Origin: Absidia repens
Lineage: Eukaryota; Mucoromycota; Mucoromycetes; Mucorales; Cunninghamellaceae
Reading direction: 5' to 3'
Assembly (NCBI GenBank): GCA_002105175.1
Contig: MCGE01000003.1
Coordinates: forward strand, 372,001-436,000
DNA length: 64,000 nt
In this document: piece after piece, positions 1 through 12,700 of the stretch
How the letters are laid out: the number at the start of each line of letters is the position of its first letter
Position numbering within the stretch: position 1 is the first letter of the stretch
Notes under the pieces: generated by a model
What the model was told of the DNA's origin: nothing
The model's input: the letters and a program-made list of their open reading frames with translations, nothing else
Databases searched by the model: none
Translations under genes and position numbers: made by a program

Positions 1-455
1 ACTAAATTAAGAAGTAGAAAAGTAGTCAGTATTAATTACTTTAAAATACATACCTAGTCTTCTACAATAATAACATACCTTGGCAACTTCCTTGGTGAAG
101 GAGACCATTTCTATAACAAAATATAATAAATAAAATAAACATTGGGGTTTTCATCATATAAGTCTTATCGCAAGATATGGCGTTAATGGACTTACCGTCG
201 TAGCGCTCAGCTTGTTCAGCAAGCTTGGCCATGTATACATTGTTTTCGCGTTCCTAGATGTAAGAAAGAAAAAAAAACGATATTGATGAGAATTTTTATA
301 GGGAACAAAAGCTTTCTCATCTAATGATGAGACAGGTTCTTTGCAAATCCGTGAAATAAAATAAAAAAAAAAAACTAATATCTCTACACAAGTACAAAAA
401 ATAAAAAATACAGAAAAGCGAATAAATAAATAAATAAAACACTTACAGTTGACAT
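1..455 (-). CDS. 14-3-3 protein, 5' portion (3' end outside window)
   Basis: Phosphoserine/phosphothreonine-binding dimeric adaptor of the cytoplasm. Reading the minus strand, exon 1 (455-447) encodes only MST, exon 2 (253-196) encodes ERENNVYMAKLAEQAERYD, and exon 3 (110-79) encodes EMVSFTKEVAK. Spliced together this is the conserved 14-3-3 helix 1-2 start, including the N-terminal dimer-interface pattern. Junctions are 5'-GTAAGT at 446, AG before 253, GTAAG at 195, AG before 110 and GTATGT at 78; the frame is kept through all of them. The next exon probably begins at base 1 after a TTTAG acceptor. The first coding exon of 9 nt is unusually small but fits the frame. Family identity is secure; which paralogue it is cannot be told from 33 residues. 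Confidence 0.9.
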
Positions 456-943
456 GATACAAAGAGAGTTCGAGATGTAGAAATAAAACAAAAGTTGTCA
501 AAAAGGAAAAGAAAAGGGTTAAAAAAGAAACGTCTCGCTCTCCTGACGTATTGACGCAGACACGCGTCTGGCCTTTAAAAATCACAAAGGCACCAATCAA
601 AAAAGTTGTAGTACATTCGTTCTCAAAGAGGGAAATCATCGGGGATAACAATATTTTTGAGCGTACTGCGAAGTTTGGAATGAGGGGAAGTCTAATTGAG
701 CAATTCAGTGTTACAAGCGGCATTTTATCAAGCTAAAGAGACACTTCTATGCTACCATGTCATGTTTTTCTCGGAACTTTCTCCGACAATAATAAAATAA
801 AATAAAGGACAAAAGCAATAACTAAAATACTAAGACATTACCCATTCTTCAGTTTCACAAAATAAACGTTTTATTTGTATGATGTATATGTTAGAAAGAC
901 ATAGACTGGTTTACAAAAGGAAACTGATTCAGTGCAGTATTCC

Positions 944-977
<34 letters not shown>

Positions 978-1210
978 GGAACTCGTGATAATTCCGTATA
1001 CTACAATAAGAGACTATCAGAGAGACAGAGGGAGAGGGATGGGAGGGGAGGGTTGGCCTGATTCAAATCATGAGGAACGTGAAGAGCGTGCATCACCATG
1101 TTCATTAATGCAAAAGTACCTTCACTCAAAGCAGGTCCGGATCCATAATAATAATCACCACTTCACCTACTTTTTGATCAATGCCTTGGATCCAGACAAA
1201 TGCCACCAAG
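456..1210. other. Intergenic, 14-3-3 5' flank
   Basis: No convincing coding exon. It contains AT-rich 14-3-3 upstream sequence with short pyrimidine/purine runs and a poly(A) tract of about 30 bases near 945-975. Short open frames here have no recognisable protein character. Confidence 0.5.
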
Positions 1211-1695
1211 TTATTGTAAATCGTTGTCACCATCCGAATCTTCCTCTTGAGCAGTAGGAAATTGGTCACAATAGCGATGCTGATAATAAGTCATCTGGCC
1301 ACCAATTACATGAGCCAAAGTAAAACTAGGAGAGTTATACATGCTAATGAAAAACCATACCGTAGAGAAGGTAGCTTCACCAACCTGTAGCGCATTGATA
1401 ATCCGTCCTTAACTCTTGGATAAGTACCATAATACCAAAAATCACTGAAAAACCATGTACGAATTCTGTCACATGAGGCGGTAAGGGCTGGTCATTCACT
1501 AGTCTTGACAAATCCAACCATGCTTGTGCTATGGGTACTGGAAATTCAGGTCCAGGGATTGCTTACACCGTTCGATAAAATAGATAAGTTCCTAAGGGAT
1601 CATTTTGAAATAAAGGATAAGTTAGTAGACATAAGTGTCCTTGTACTCGTCCTTCTTACCAGATGCTGTCGCAACATCAAAAAGAGACTCAACTA
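1211..1695 (-). pseudogene. Broken 3' part of an unrecognised gene
   Basis: The minus strand carries protein-like stretches that do not stay in one frame. From upstream to downstream they are VESLFDVATASGKKDEYKD, then NDPLGTYLFYRTV, then PVPIAQAWLDLSRLVNDQ, LPPHVTEFVHGF and MVLIQELRTDYQ, then in a shifted frame NALQVGEATFSTVWFF and FTLAHVIGGQMTYYQHRYC, ending in an acidic tail with TAA at 1211-1213. At least two stops and one frameshift separate the blocks, and they are not rescued by obvious introns. The 5' side stops where a TIR-element remnant begins near 1720. I do not recognise the family; composition is that of a soluble globular protein. Decay rather than unusual splicing is my inference. 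Confidence 0.45.
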
Positions 1696-1719
1696 ATTAA
1701 TTATAAAATTGACCTTTGG

Positions 1720-2108
1720 GGGATGCATGAAGAAGGTGGTCTATATTGAGATCTACATCTACTAACTACTGGGAGCGGGAACGAGCAAAAAGCAGGATCT
1801 TGTTTTCTGTATAATATTTTACAGTCTTCGCGGTGTTTTACAAAATAAATGCACATATCATTTTCCTTTTTAGTAGATTAGGTACGTTTCAAATCCTAGG
1901 CCAGCCAGCCAAAGTCTTCTTTTTTTGAAGGCTGATAAGTTTTTCTTTTTTTATAAAAAAAAAAAAAACTGATGTACACGTTTTGGTTCTTAAAGGTCTG
2001 AATTATTATGTTTATACATTGTTTTTTTTTTGAGGTGGCCATTTTTTAAAAAACCATCAGCTTTCTAGGATCATGCCTAATATTTGACATTATAAGTGAG
2101 CCGCACCA
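1720..2108. mobile_element. TIR element family M, truncated copy (one end only)
   Basis: This stretch matches 41,700-42,069 nearly base for base apart from small indels in homopolymers. It ends at 2108 with the family terminal inverted repeat (complement TGGTGYGGCTCACTTATAAT) followed by TA. The opposite terminus is missing, so this is a fragment. It carries no coding frame. Two complete relatives lie at 41,180-42,069 and 58,050-58,632. Confidence 0.8.
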
Positions 2109-2139
2109 TATCTCAGTAGTGGTCAAATTTTACCGCTAT

Positions 2140-2335
2140 ATGGATTTCATTTTAAAGCACTGCCTGAATCCAGTCGTACTTTCCTGACTCTTTGCAAACT
2201 AAGAACATATGAATATGGCTTTTATGTCAAGACATTATCTGAATCATGTCATCTTCTCCTGACTTCTCTCAAATCAAATACATATAAATGCGGCCTTCAT
2301 CTTAGCACATTATCTGATCCAAATCTAGAAAATAC
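2140..2335. repeat. Three diverged tandem units of about 74 bp
   Basis: Three consecutive stretches share the order: T-rich segment, gcacattatctgaatc-like core, tcctgact-like segment, then caaatacatata-like end. They start near 2140, 2215 and 2290. The units differ at many positions, so the array is old. No coding potential is seen. Confidence 0.45.
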
Positions 2336-2459
2336 TCCAACATTTTTCTATTTATTATCATACAGTACACTATACCCTTTATACAAAGAAAACATTTATT
2401 TAGTAAGCTTAACCGATACAAGAAGAAACAAACCACATAATTTATTTGACATCATTATC

Positions 2460-2829
2460 CATTTACTAAGTTTGTCTCAATAAAAAACCTTGAAAAATAT
2501 GCAATGTCTCTGTCTCACTTTGATACATTACATGTGTGTATGTAGATACTAAAACTAAATACGAGAGGTTTATAGTAGTATGGGGCTTAATAGAGGAATC
2601 TATTGGACGGTGTATAAAATCATCTAACGTGTGCTTTGATGGATAGTCAACATCAATATAGAGAAATACTTTATTGAAGGACAATGATATATACTAAAAC
2701 TAAGGACCAGGGATTTAATGAAAGAATCTATCGGACGAAGCATGAGAAAGTCTAAAATGCAATTTGATAGATGGCTAGTACTAATCTGAAGGTACAATTG
2801 TAAAATGGGGGATCAAGCATAATGTACAG
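2460..2829 (-). repeat. Dispersed repeat family R, left part of a copy split by Tc1
   Basis: This is related in inverted orientation to 24,180-24,530, sharing phrases such as a gagacaaa / tatgtagata / catgagaaagtct series. Together with 4179-4610 it reconstitutes one family R copy, interrupted by the Tc1 element at 2832-4176. It holds no gene. Confidence 0.55.
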
Positions 2830-2831
2830 TA

Positions 2832-4176
2832 CAGTGCCCTAACAAAGAAAATGCACACTTTTTGAAATACCGCTTTTTTTATTTTATATAATTAATCTTT
2901 AAACATCGTTACTTCAGTTACAAGAAATAAAAATAAAAACCATTCTGATATTTAAAAAGGTGTACTTCTAAGCTTTTTATTGATATAAAATAAGATATAT
3001 TTTTCTCGAAAAAAAAAAAAAATCACGTCTACCACCGGGTGGCACCTCCTTTTGCACGGATCACTGCCTCTATTCTTTCTGGCATGGAATCTATTAAATG
3101 ATTCCAATCTTCAGGCGTAAATGAGTTCCAGCAGTTAACAAGCACCCTTTTGAACTCTTCAGTGTTCACAAATGGTGATGCTTCCTTCTGGACTGCCACC
3201 TTCATCTTGTACCAAAGATTTTCTATTGGATTTAAATCCGGGGACTGAGCAGGCCACACCAACTTTTCGATCCCTCTATCCTCCCTCCATTGTTTTGGGG
3301 CAATACTGCGATGCAATGGAGCACCATCCTCCATAAGGGTCCACTGGGTTGTATCTCTTTCCCAAAAACGACCAAGAGGGCCGTCATAGATTTGGTCGAC
3401 ATAGTCTTGCGCTGTAATGCGACCTTTTCTGCCTTCCCTTGCAAACACTCCTAGCTCTGTTTTCCTTCCGTACAATATTCCACCCCAAACCATCAAGGAG
3501 AACCTATTTGAACTGAAAGTAGGCACTGTGCAGTCCAAATTGTTCTTTTCGAGAATGGTTCGCCACGAGTGGGGGTGACGAATGATTGCCCCTCTTTCAA
3601 AACTCGCCTCGTCCGTCCAAAGTATCTGTCTCCACTGGTCTTTTGTCCAGTTTCGATGTTCGTAAGCAAAGTTTAACCTTGCGGAAATATGCCTAGGGCA
3701 CAAGAAAGGTTTTTTACTTGCCACTCTGCAATATATTTGGAGACTATGGAGAGCACGTCGTATTGTCGCCACTGAAACCTCAATTGGCATGAGCTTCCTG
3801 AAATCGTGAAGGTTGCCATGGCGATTCTCGTGAACAAGTCTCTTCAGTTGCCTGATATTACGTTCGTTTAATTTTTTTTTTGCGTCCTGTACCCTTTTTG
3901 CGCTCGAGACTGCCAGTTTTTTTGAATGCTGTAATCAGTCGACATATCGTGGTGCGATGCACGTTGAATTCATCTGCGATTTTCCCGGGTTTGAGACCAG
4001 CTTTATGGAAGGCGATCGCTTGTGCTTTTTGTACAGTTGTTAAAGCCATAGTTTGAGTAAAAAAGAATACACCGTATACGCGTAGAAATAGGAGCAATGT
4101 GACTTTTCATTTTTACGGTTCTGGTTACTTCCAAGCGGTATTTCAAAAAGTGTGCATTTTCTTTGTTAGGGCACTG
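2832..4176 (-). mobile_element. Tc1/mariner DNA transposon, nearly complete
   Basis: The element is 1,345 bp and flanked by TA at 2830-2831 and 4177-4178, the Tc1/mariner target duplication. The ends are inverted repeats of about 45 bp starting CAGTGCCCTAACAAAG, which match on both sides through the sequence complementary to AAGCGGTATTTC. A single transposase gene fills the interior on the minus strand. TIRs and duplication appear intact, so the ends look mobilisable, but the transposase frame is broken once. Confidence 0.93.
3029..4049 (-). pseudogene. Tc1-type DD34E transposase, one-base frameshift
   Basis: Cut-and-paste transposase acting on the flanking TIRs. The N-terminal part (start ATG at 4049) has paired helix-turn-helix DNA-binding sequence (VQKAQAIAFHKAG, DEFNVHRTTICRLI) and a basic linker. 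The C-terminal part holds the catalytic triad: D in LWTDEASF, D in MEDGAPLH, and E in NPIENLWYKM, the last two separated by 34 residues, as in Tc1. The frame is lost in a run of ten T (3872-3881, ten A in the transcript). With nine the frame continues without a stop, giving about 340 residues, the usual Tc1 length. Either this copy is freshly inactivated or the run length was miscalled. Confidence 0.9.
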
Positions 4177-4178
4177 TA

Positions 4179-4610
4179 CAGTGCAAGACACGAGAAAGAC
4201 AAAAGAGATATCTTTGACTGAAACGTAAAAGCAGTCAAAACTAATCAGAGGGGATGGTGGTAAAAAGGGATCTATTGCACAAGACATGACAAAGACTAAT
4301 GAAACATTTTTCCTTGAATTATGTAAAAAGAGACATATTTTATTCATATGTTGACTCAAGCTATGGACAAACTAAGACTAAACTAAGCCAATGAATGGTT
4401 CCAAAAAGCCAACAAACGGTAAACCCCAAATTCTAGATCCAAAATGACAGGGTTTCCCCATGCAGCTTGTAATCCCTGAGCTGAAACCCTTCTAAACCAG
4501 ACCTAACGCTAATCTAAGATTACTAAAACTTTTGAGAAGTTGAATGGAAGAAAAAAAAATGTGTGAGAGGGAAATAAAAAATGAAAATCATGTGGGCGGG
4601 ATTTGAATGT
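4179..4610 (-). repeat. Dispersed repeat family R, right part of the split copy
   Basis: On the minus strand this carries the family R core: a CCCGNCCACGTG-like start near 4595, a pyrimidine-rich tract, then the block around aagggtttcagctcaggga, aaaccctgtcattttgga and the ttagtttagt phrases. It joins with 2460-2829 across the Tc1 insertion. Confidence 0.65.
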
Positions 4611-4913
4611 TTTTTTTTTTCGCTCGCCCACCCCTCACAAAATGACTTACTTTTTCGATGAGTGGCAAGGTACTATTATGAGAGTACATAGTATAATTTA
4701 GTTTCCATAGTTCGTACCTACAAATAAATAAAATGTATTTTTTAATTTTAGTTTACAGCGTTTCTCATGCGTTTAGTCTGTCTTCTCGAATGAATATTTC
4801 CACACTGCACGAAATGATAAATTATGTAATATGGTAGTGAAGGTGTCTTAAGCATTTGAAATAGGTCGGATTTGGCTGAAGGGTCAAGGAAATTGGAACA
4901 ACAAGATGTCTAC

Positions 4914-4946
<33 letters not shown>

Positions 4947-5364
4947 TTTTGGTCAACGTAACTAAATAACTTTCAGTGTTCTTCGATCATACGTTCTTCA
5001 TTACGGCTCCGTAGCATTTTCCGTGAGATCAATTTTTTTTTCGTTTTTGCTGAACTACACCATAAAGAGAAACAAATGACTAAACATAGGATTTTATTCA
5101 TATCATATACATGTATTATATACGTGTGAGAAACAATGCATACACATATCTAAATATTGTCCTGATACGTACACAGCACAAAATTCACTTCTACTGTATT
5201 GTATCAATCATATCGTATAAACGACCAAATTTGAATGACGCCAATATGTAAAAGAAGTAAAAATAAACGTTTTTTTTATTGTATGTGTTCATCATAATAA
5301 CAAGCAAAGGATATCCAGTGAAAGAAGTGATAGCATTCAAAAACAGATATAATACATAACAAAA

Positions 5365-5442
<78 letters not shown>

Positions 5443-5569
5443 TAACAATAACAATAATACAATAATTAATTCACAAAAAAAAAAAAAAACAAAAAAAAAC
5501 AAAGATATAAAAGATTTGCAAATGGAGCTAATATTTAAAGGGGTGCCAGTACGCATAATAAGATATATC
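4611..5569. other. Intergenic and 3' flank of the histidine kinase gene
   Basis: No coding exon is supported. It includes a poly(A) run at about 4914-4944 and an (ATA)n microsatellite of about 75 bp at 5377-5450. The latter lies just past the stop of the minus-strand histidine kinase gene and may be in its 3' UTR. Confidence 0.5.
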
Positions 5570-6711
5570 CTATGATTTCCCAGATCGTTCCACCATCATA
5601 TGAGCAGATTGCGGAGCAAACTTTTTAATCGCTGCAATCAATTCAGGGAATCGTAAAGGTTTTGTCACATATTCATCCTATAGAGAAGCAAAATCCAAAA
5701 AAGGGAAAGGGAAGTAAGTAAGAGTTTCTTGAGTACATACACTCATAGACACACACACACATACACACAAGTATATATATTTACCATTCCAGCTTGCATG
5801 CAGCGATCACGGTCACCAATCATAGCATGGGCAGTCAAAGCAATGATAGGAATATGTCCTGCGTCGGATGACTGTTCGATTTCACGGATCTTTTGTGTTG
5901 CTTCAAAGCCACCCATGACAGGCATTTGGACATCCATCAGAATCATATCGAATGGTTGAGCTTCAAAAGCCTCCACAGCTAATTTCCCATTTTCAACAAT
6001 CTTGACATGATGGCCAAACTTTTCCAAAATACGAACAGCTAATTTTTGATTCACCACATTGTCTTCAGCCAGTAAGATTTCGAGAGGTACCGTTTTTGAA
6101 GCATCGCTCGGCAGTGCGGCATGACTTTCTAACCCAGGTAAAATAGCGTCAGAGAGATCAGCCAAATTGATAGGGGAGTTGATATAGCCAGTGATACCGA
6201 GGTCAATACACAGTTTCATGTTCAATAAATGGATTTCCGGGGCAATCAGTACAATAGGAGTATAACGCAGTGGAACGATTTCCCGAACCTTGTTTGCATA
6301 TCGCATCTTGTCCAGAATCACCATGTCGAAGAAAGGCGCAGGTCGACTTTTACTTGAGTTCGCATTTGCCAGATCTGTCGCTTCCGCAATAGTTGTCACA
6401 CGGAAAGTCTGGAGTCCAAGTTCTTGTATGCGGTCGCAGACACCTGTTTGATCGTCCATGCTATCCAGGAACAGGACACGACGACCAGAGAATCGTTGCA
6501 TTTTGGTCAACACATCTTTCTTGGTAACTTCAAGTCGGTTGACATTCATGGTGAAGTAAAATTGAGAACCACGTCCGTAGTTTGATTCCACCCAAAGATT
6601 ACCACCCATCAGCTGCACCAGATGTTTCGATATAGACAAGCCAAGTCCAGTTCCGCCATATTCACGACTAAATTTTGAATAATTAAATACATTAACTTCA
6701 GACCTTATTCG

Positions 6712-6751
<40 letters not shown>

Positions 6752-9700
6752 CCTACTACTTACGTCGTGCTACCATCGGCTTGACAGAACGTGTCAAATA
6801 TAACATGCAATTTGTCCTCTTGAATTCCAATACCAGTGTCACTGACACATAATTCCAGCCTTACAAGATTTCCTTCAACTTTGACAGTTCTTGTTCGGAG
6901 CATAACTTCGCCTTGAGTTGTAAATTTGACAGCATTTCCGATCAAATTAGTAATCACCTGTCGCAAACGAAGGGATCACCAATTAGCTGATCAGGAATAC
7001 CACAGTCCACATTGTAGATCAGATCCAATTTCTTTTGATTTGCTTTGACAGCCAACGTTTTGAGGACACTGAAAATAGCAGAGCGTAGAGAAAATGGAAT
7101 AGTTTCAATAGTCATGCGTCCAGCTTCAATCTTGGAAATATCCAGAATATCGTCAATGATAGTGAGTAGACTATTTGCAAGGCTAGATACGATCATCAAG
7201 TTTTCACGCTGTTGTCGAGTCAATTCCGTTTCCAAAGTCAGCGACGTCATACCAATAATACCGTTCATAGGGGTTCGGATTTCATGGGACATGTTGGCCA
7301 AAAATTCACTTTTGGATCTATTTGCCAGTTCAGCCGCTTCCCGTGCCTGTCGGTTTTTTTGAATTGCGTCACGTAAGGAGCCTACCATCTGATTGATCTT
7401 GGTTTTCAAAGAATCCATTTCACCAGAAGCTTCCACAGTAATCAACCGAGAAAAGTCGTTTTCAGTCGCAGCCGCCGAGATCTGAGCAAACGCTCGCACT
7501 TGTGTTGTCAAATTGGAAGCCATTGTGTTCACATTACTGGTAATTTCACGCCATACACCCTCCACATCCATAACTTGGGCCTGAACACCGAGTTTCCCTT
7601 CAGTACCGACTTCCCGAGCCACCCGCGTCACTTCAGATGCAAAAGAACTAAGTTGATCCACCATGGTATTGATCGTATTTTTGAGTTCGGCAATTTCACC
7701 ATGGACTTCGACTTCGATTTTTTTGGATAAATCACCTTGCGCCACAGCTTTACAAACAGCGGCAATCGCACGTAGTTGATCAGTCAGATTGCTTGCCATC
7801 AGATTCACATTGTCAGTAAGATCCTTCCAGGTACCATCCACGCCAACAATTGTTGCCTGACCACCAAGTTTGCCTTCAGTACCAACTTCGCGAGCGACAC
7901 GTGTGACTTCAGCAGCAAAAACTCGTAGTTGATCCACCATAGAGTTCACAGTTTCCCTAAAAATATGATAACGATTGAAAAAAAAAGGTGAATATTGGTT
8001 ACTAGGTTTAACAAGAGTGCCCTTTCAGTATTTTATTTTATTTACTTACTTTAGTTGTAGAATTTCGCCTTGGACTTCGACCACAATCTTTCTGGACAAA
8101 TCACCCTGAGCCACGGCAGTAGTGACATCGGCGATAGACCGAACTTGAGTAGTCAGATTCCCGGCCATCATGTTGACGTTGTCAGTAAGATCTTTCCAGG
8201 TACCAGCAACACCTTGTACAATTGCCTGACCGCCTAATTTTCCTTCAGTGCCTACTTCACGAGCAACGCGGGTAACTTCAGATGCAAATACACGTAGCTG
8301 ATCCACCATAGAATTGACAGTAATCTTCAAGTCAAGGATTTCACCACGAGTTTCCACATGAATCTTTTTGGATAAATCACCGTTGGCCACAGCTTTTGTA
8401 ACTTCAGCAATTGATCGTACTTGACTTGTCAAGTTTGCCGCCATGATATTGACATTGTCGGTGAGCTCGTTCCAGGTGCCAGCCACCCCTTGTACCACTG
8501 CCTGTCCGCCAAGCTTTCCCTCCGTGCCGACTTCCTTGGATACGCGTGTGACTTCCGAGGCAAAAATACGTAACTGGTCCACCATGTTGTTGACAATATT
8601 CTTGAGTTCAAGTATTTCCCCACCAGATTCAACTTCAATCTTCTTGGATAAATCGCCCAGTGCCACAGCCTTCGTCACTTCTGCTATAGATCGGACTTGA
8701 TTGGTAAGATTCGCCGCCATGATATTGACATTACTGGTAAGTTCGTACCAAGTGCCTGCCACACCTTTCACAACTGCTTGCCCACCTAGTTTTCCTTCGG
8801 TTCCCACTTCTTTAGACACCCGAGTGACCTCAGAAGCAAAAATTCGTAGTTGATCCACCATATCATTGACAATATTTTTGAGTTCCAAAATTTCGCCACG
8901 AGTTTCCACTTCGATTTTTTTGGACAGATCACCCATTGCCACAGATTTGGTTACTTCAGCAATCGATCGCACCTGTGTTGTAAGATTGGCAGCCATTTGA
9001 TTCACATTGTCGGTAAGATCCATCCATGTCCCATCCACATTCGGCACCAAGGCTTGCCCACCTAGCTTCCCATCTGTACCGACTTCTTTCGCTACACGAG
9101 TCACTTCAGCAGCAAATACATTGAGTTGAGCCACCATATTGTTGACAGTATTTTTGAGATCCAAGATTTCACCACGGGCCTCGACATCGATGTTTTTGGA
9201 TAGATCACCTTTCGCCACCGCCTTGGTTACCACAGCAATAGATCGGACTTGTGTTGTCAGATTGGTAGCCATAGTGTTCACATTGTCAGTAAGATCCATC
9301 CATGTCCCTGCTACACCGTGCACCATAGCTTGTCCACCTAGTTTTCCTTCAGTTCCGACTTCACGTGCCACACGAGTCACTTCAGATGCAAAAATTCGGA
9401 GCTGATCCACCATGTCGTTGACAATATTTTTGAGTTCCAGGATTTCCCCACCAGATTCTACTTCAATCTTCTTGGATAAATCACCTAGTGCCACAGCCTT
9501 CGTCACTTCTGCTATAGATCGGACTTGATTGGTAAGATTCGCCGCCATGATGTTCACATTGCTTGTCAATTCCTGCCATGTTCCTGCCACACCTTTCACC
9601 ACAGCTTGACCGCCTAATTTCCCTTCTGTGCCGACTTCTTTTGATACCCTTGTGACTTCAGAGGCAAATATGCGCAATTGGTCCACCATATCATTGACAA

Positions 9701-12700
9701 TATTTTTGAGTTCGAGAATTTCACCACCAGATTCTACTTCAATTTTTTTGGAGAGATCGCCCAATGCCACCGCCTTGGTCACTTCGGCAATGGATCGCAC
9801 CTGGTTTGTCAGATTGGCAGCCATAATGTTGACATTATCAGTAAGATGAAGCCATGTGCCCGCCACCCCTTCCACTGTTGCTTGACCACCAAGTTTGCCT
9901 TCGGTACCAACTTCTTTGGATACTCGAGTAACTTCAGAAGCAAAAATACGCAGTTGACCCACCATGTTATTCACCGTGTTTTTCAGATCAAGAATTTCAC
10001 CACCGGATTCCACTTCAATTTTCTTGGATAGATCACCTAAAGCAACAGCCTTTGTCACTTCAGCAATGGACCGTACTTGAGTAGTGAGATTGGCAGCCAT
10101 AGTGTTCACATTATCTGTCAGATCCATCCAGGTACCAGCAACACCGTGCACCATTGCTTGACCGCCAAGCTTGCCTTCAGTTCCAACTTCACGTGCCACA
10201 CGAGTCACTTCAGATGCAAAAATTCGGAGCTGATCCACCATATTGTTGACAATATTTTTGAGTTCCAAGATTTCCCCACCAGATTCTACTTCAATCTTCT
10301 TGGATAAATCACCTAGTGCCACAGCCTTCGTCACTTCTGCTATAGATCGGACTTGATTGGTAAGATTCGCCGCCATGATGTTCACATTGCTTGTCAGTTC
10401 GTACCAAGTGCCTGCCACACCTTTCACCACAGCTTGACCGCCTAATTTCCCTTCTGTGCCAACTTCTTTCGATACCCGCGTGACTTCAGATGCAAAAATT
10501 CGGAGCTGATCCACCATATTGTTGACGATATTTTTGAGTTCCAAGATTTCACCTCGAGCTTCGACATCAATGTTTTTGGATAGATCACCTAACGCCACCG
10601 CTTTCGTCACTTCAGCAATTGATCGTACTTGTGTTGTAAGATTCGCAGCCATAATGTTGACGTTGTTAGTGAGTTCGTTCCATGTTCCAGCCACGCCTTG
10701 TACAACCGCTTGACCGCCTAATTTTCCTTCCGTGCCAACTTCCTTTGACACACGAGTGACTTCAGAAGCAAAAATTCGGAGCTGATCCACCATATTGTTG
10801 ACAATATTTTTGAGTTCCAGGATTTCCCCACCAGATTCGACTTCAATCTTCTTGGATAAATCGCCAAGTGCCACCGCCTTTGTCACCTCCGCAATGGATC
10901 GTACTTGGTTTGTCAGGTTTGCCGCCATAATATTGACATTGTCCGTAAGATGAAGCCAGGTGCCAGCTACACCTTCCACCATCGCTTGACCACCTAATTT
11001 TCCTTCCGTGCCAACTTCCTTTGACACACGAGTGACTTCAGAAGCAAAAATTCGGAGCTGATCCACCATATTGTTGACAATATTTTTGAGTTCCAGGATT
11101 TCCCCACCAGATTCGACTTCAATCTTCTTGGATAAATCGCCAAGTGCCACCGCCTTTGTCACCTCTGCAATGGATCGTACTTGATTTGTCAAATTGGCAG
11201 CCATAATATTGACGTTGTCGGTGAGTTCATACCAGGTTCCAGCTACACCTTTCACTACCGCTTGGCCCCCTAGTTTTCCTTCAGTGCCAACTTCTTTGGA
11301 TACACGAGTGACTTCAGAAGCAAAAATTCGTAGTTGATCCACCATATTGTTGACAATATTTTTGAGTTCCAGGATTTCACCACCAGATTCCACTTCGATT
11401 TTCTTGGACAAGTCGCCGTTGGCCACCGCTTTTGTCACTTCTGCAATCGATCGCACCTGGTTTGTAAGATTGGCAGCCATGATGTTGACATTGTCAGTAA
11501 GTTCATGCCAGGTTCCCGCCACACCCTGAACAACAGCTTGTCCGCCTAGTTTTCCTTCAGTGCCAACTTCTTTGGATACACGTGTGACTTCAGATGCAAA
11601 GATACGTAGTTGGTCCACCATGTTATTGACAATGTTCTTGAGTTCCAGGATTTCGCCACCAGATTCCACGTCGATAGTTTTGGATAAATCGCCCATCGCA
11701 ACCGCTTTTGTGACAGCAGCGATCGATCGGACTTGTGTAGTAAGATTGGCCGCCATGTGATTAACATTGTCTGTCAAGTCCATCCAGGTGCCGCCTACGT
11801 TCGGTACGAGAGCCTGCCCACCAAGTTTACCTTCGGTTCCCACTTCTTTGGCCACCCGGGTCACTTCAGAGGCGAAGACACGCAGTTGATCCACCATGTT
11901 GTTCACGATATTCTTGAGTTCCAAAATTTCGCCACGTGCTTCAACATCGATGTTTTTGGACAGATCACCCATTGCCACAGATTTGGTTACTTCAGCAATC
12001 GATCGCACCTGTGTTGTAAGATTGGCAGCCATTTGATTCACATTGTCGGTAAGATCCATCCATGTCCCATCCACATTCGGCACCAAGGCTTGCCCACCTA
12101 GCTTCCCATCTGTACCGACTTCTTTCGCTACACGAGTCACTTCAGCAGCAAATACATTGAGTTGAGCCACCATATTGTTGACAGTATTTTTGAGATCCAA
12201 GATTTCACCACGGGCCTCGACATCGATGTTTTTGGATAGATCACCTTTCGCCACCGCCTTGGTTACCACAGCAATAGATCGGACTTGTGTTGTCAGATTG
12301 GCAGCCATTGTATTCACGTTGTCCGTGAGATCCTTCCAAGTACCACTAACGCTCGGCACAATTGCTTCACCACCTAGCTTGCCTTCGGTACCAACTTCAC
12401 GAGCGACCCGCGTGACTTCGGACGCAAACACCCTGAGCTGATCCACCATGTTGTTGACTGTGTCCTTGAGATCCGAGATTTCACCACTTACATCCACCAT
12501 GATTTTCTTGGACAGATCACCGTTCGCCACAGCTTTGGTGACCACCGCGATAGATCGAACCTGAGTAGTCAGATTTGTTGCCATAGTATTGACATTGTCA
12601 GTAAGGTCTTTCCAGGTACCATCCACATTCGGAACACGTGCTTGTCCACCCAACTTCCCTTCGGTTCCCACTTCTTTCGCAACCCGAGTAACTTCGGTTG

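Noticed and set aside
154..723. Minus-strand open frame of 189 codons at the left edge
   Set aside because: It overlaps 14-3-3 exons and introns in another frame, is rich in Phe/Leu from A/T-rich DNA, and has no domain.
6758..6966. Treating the histidine kinase frame change as a 22 nt intron (GTGATC...CAG)
   Set aside because: It is too short for any fungal intron and would delete conserved N-box residues; a one-base indel explains it better.
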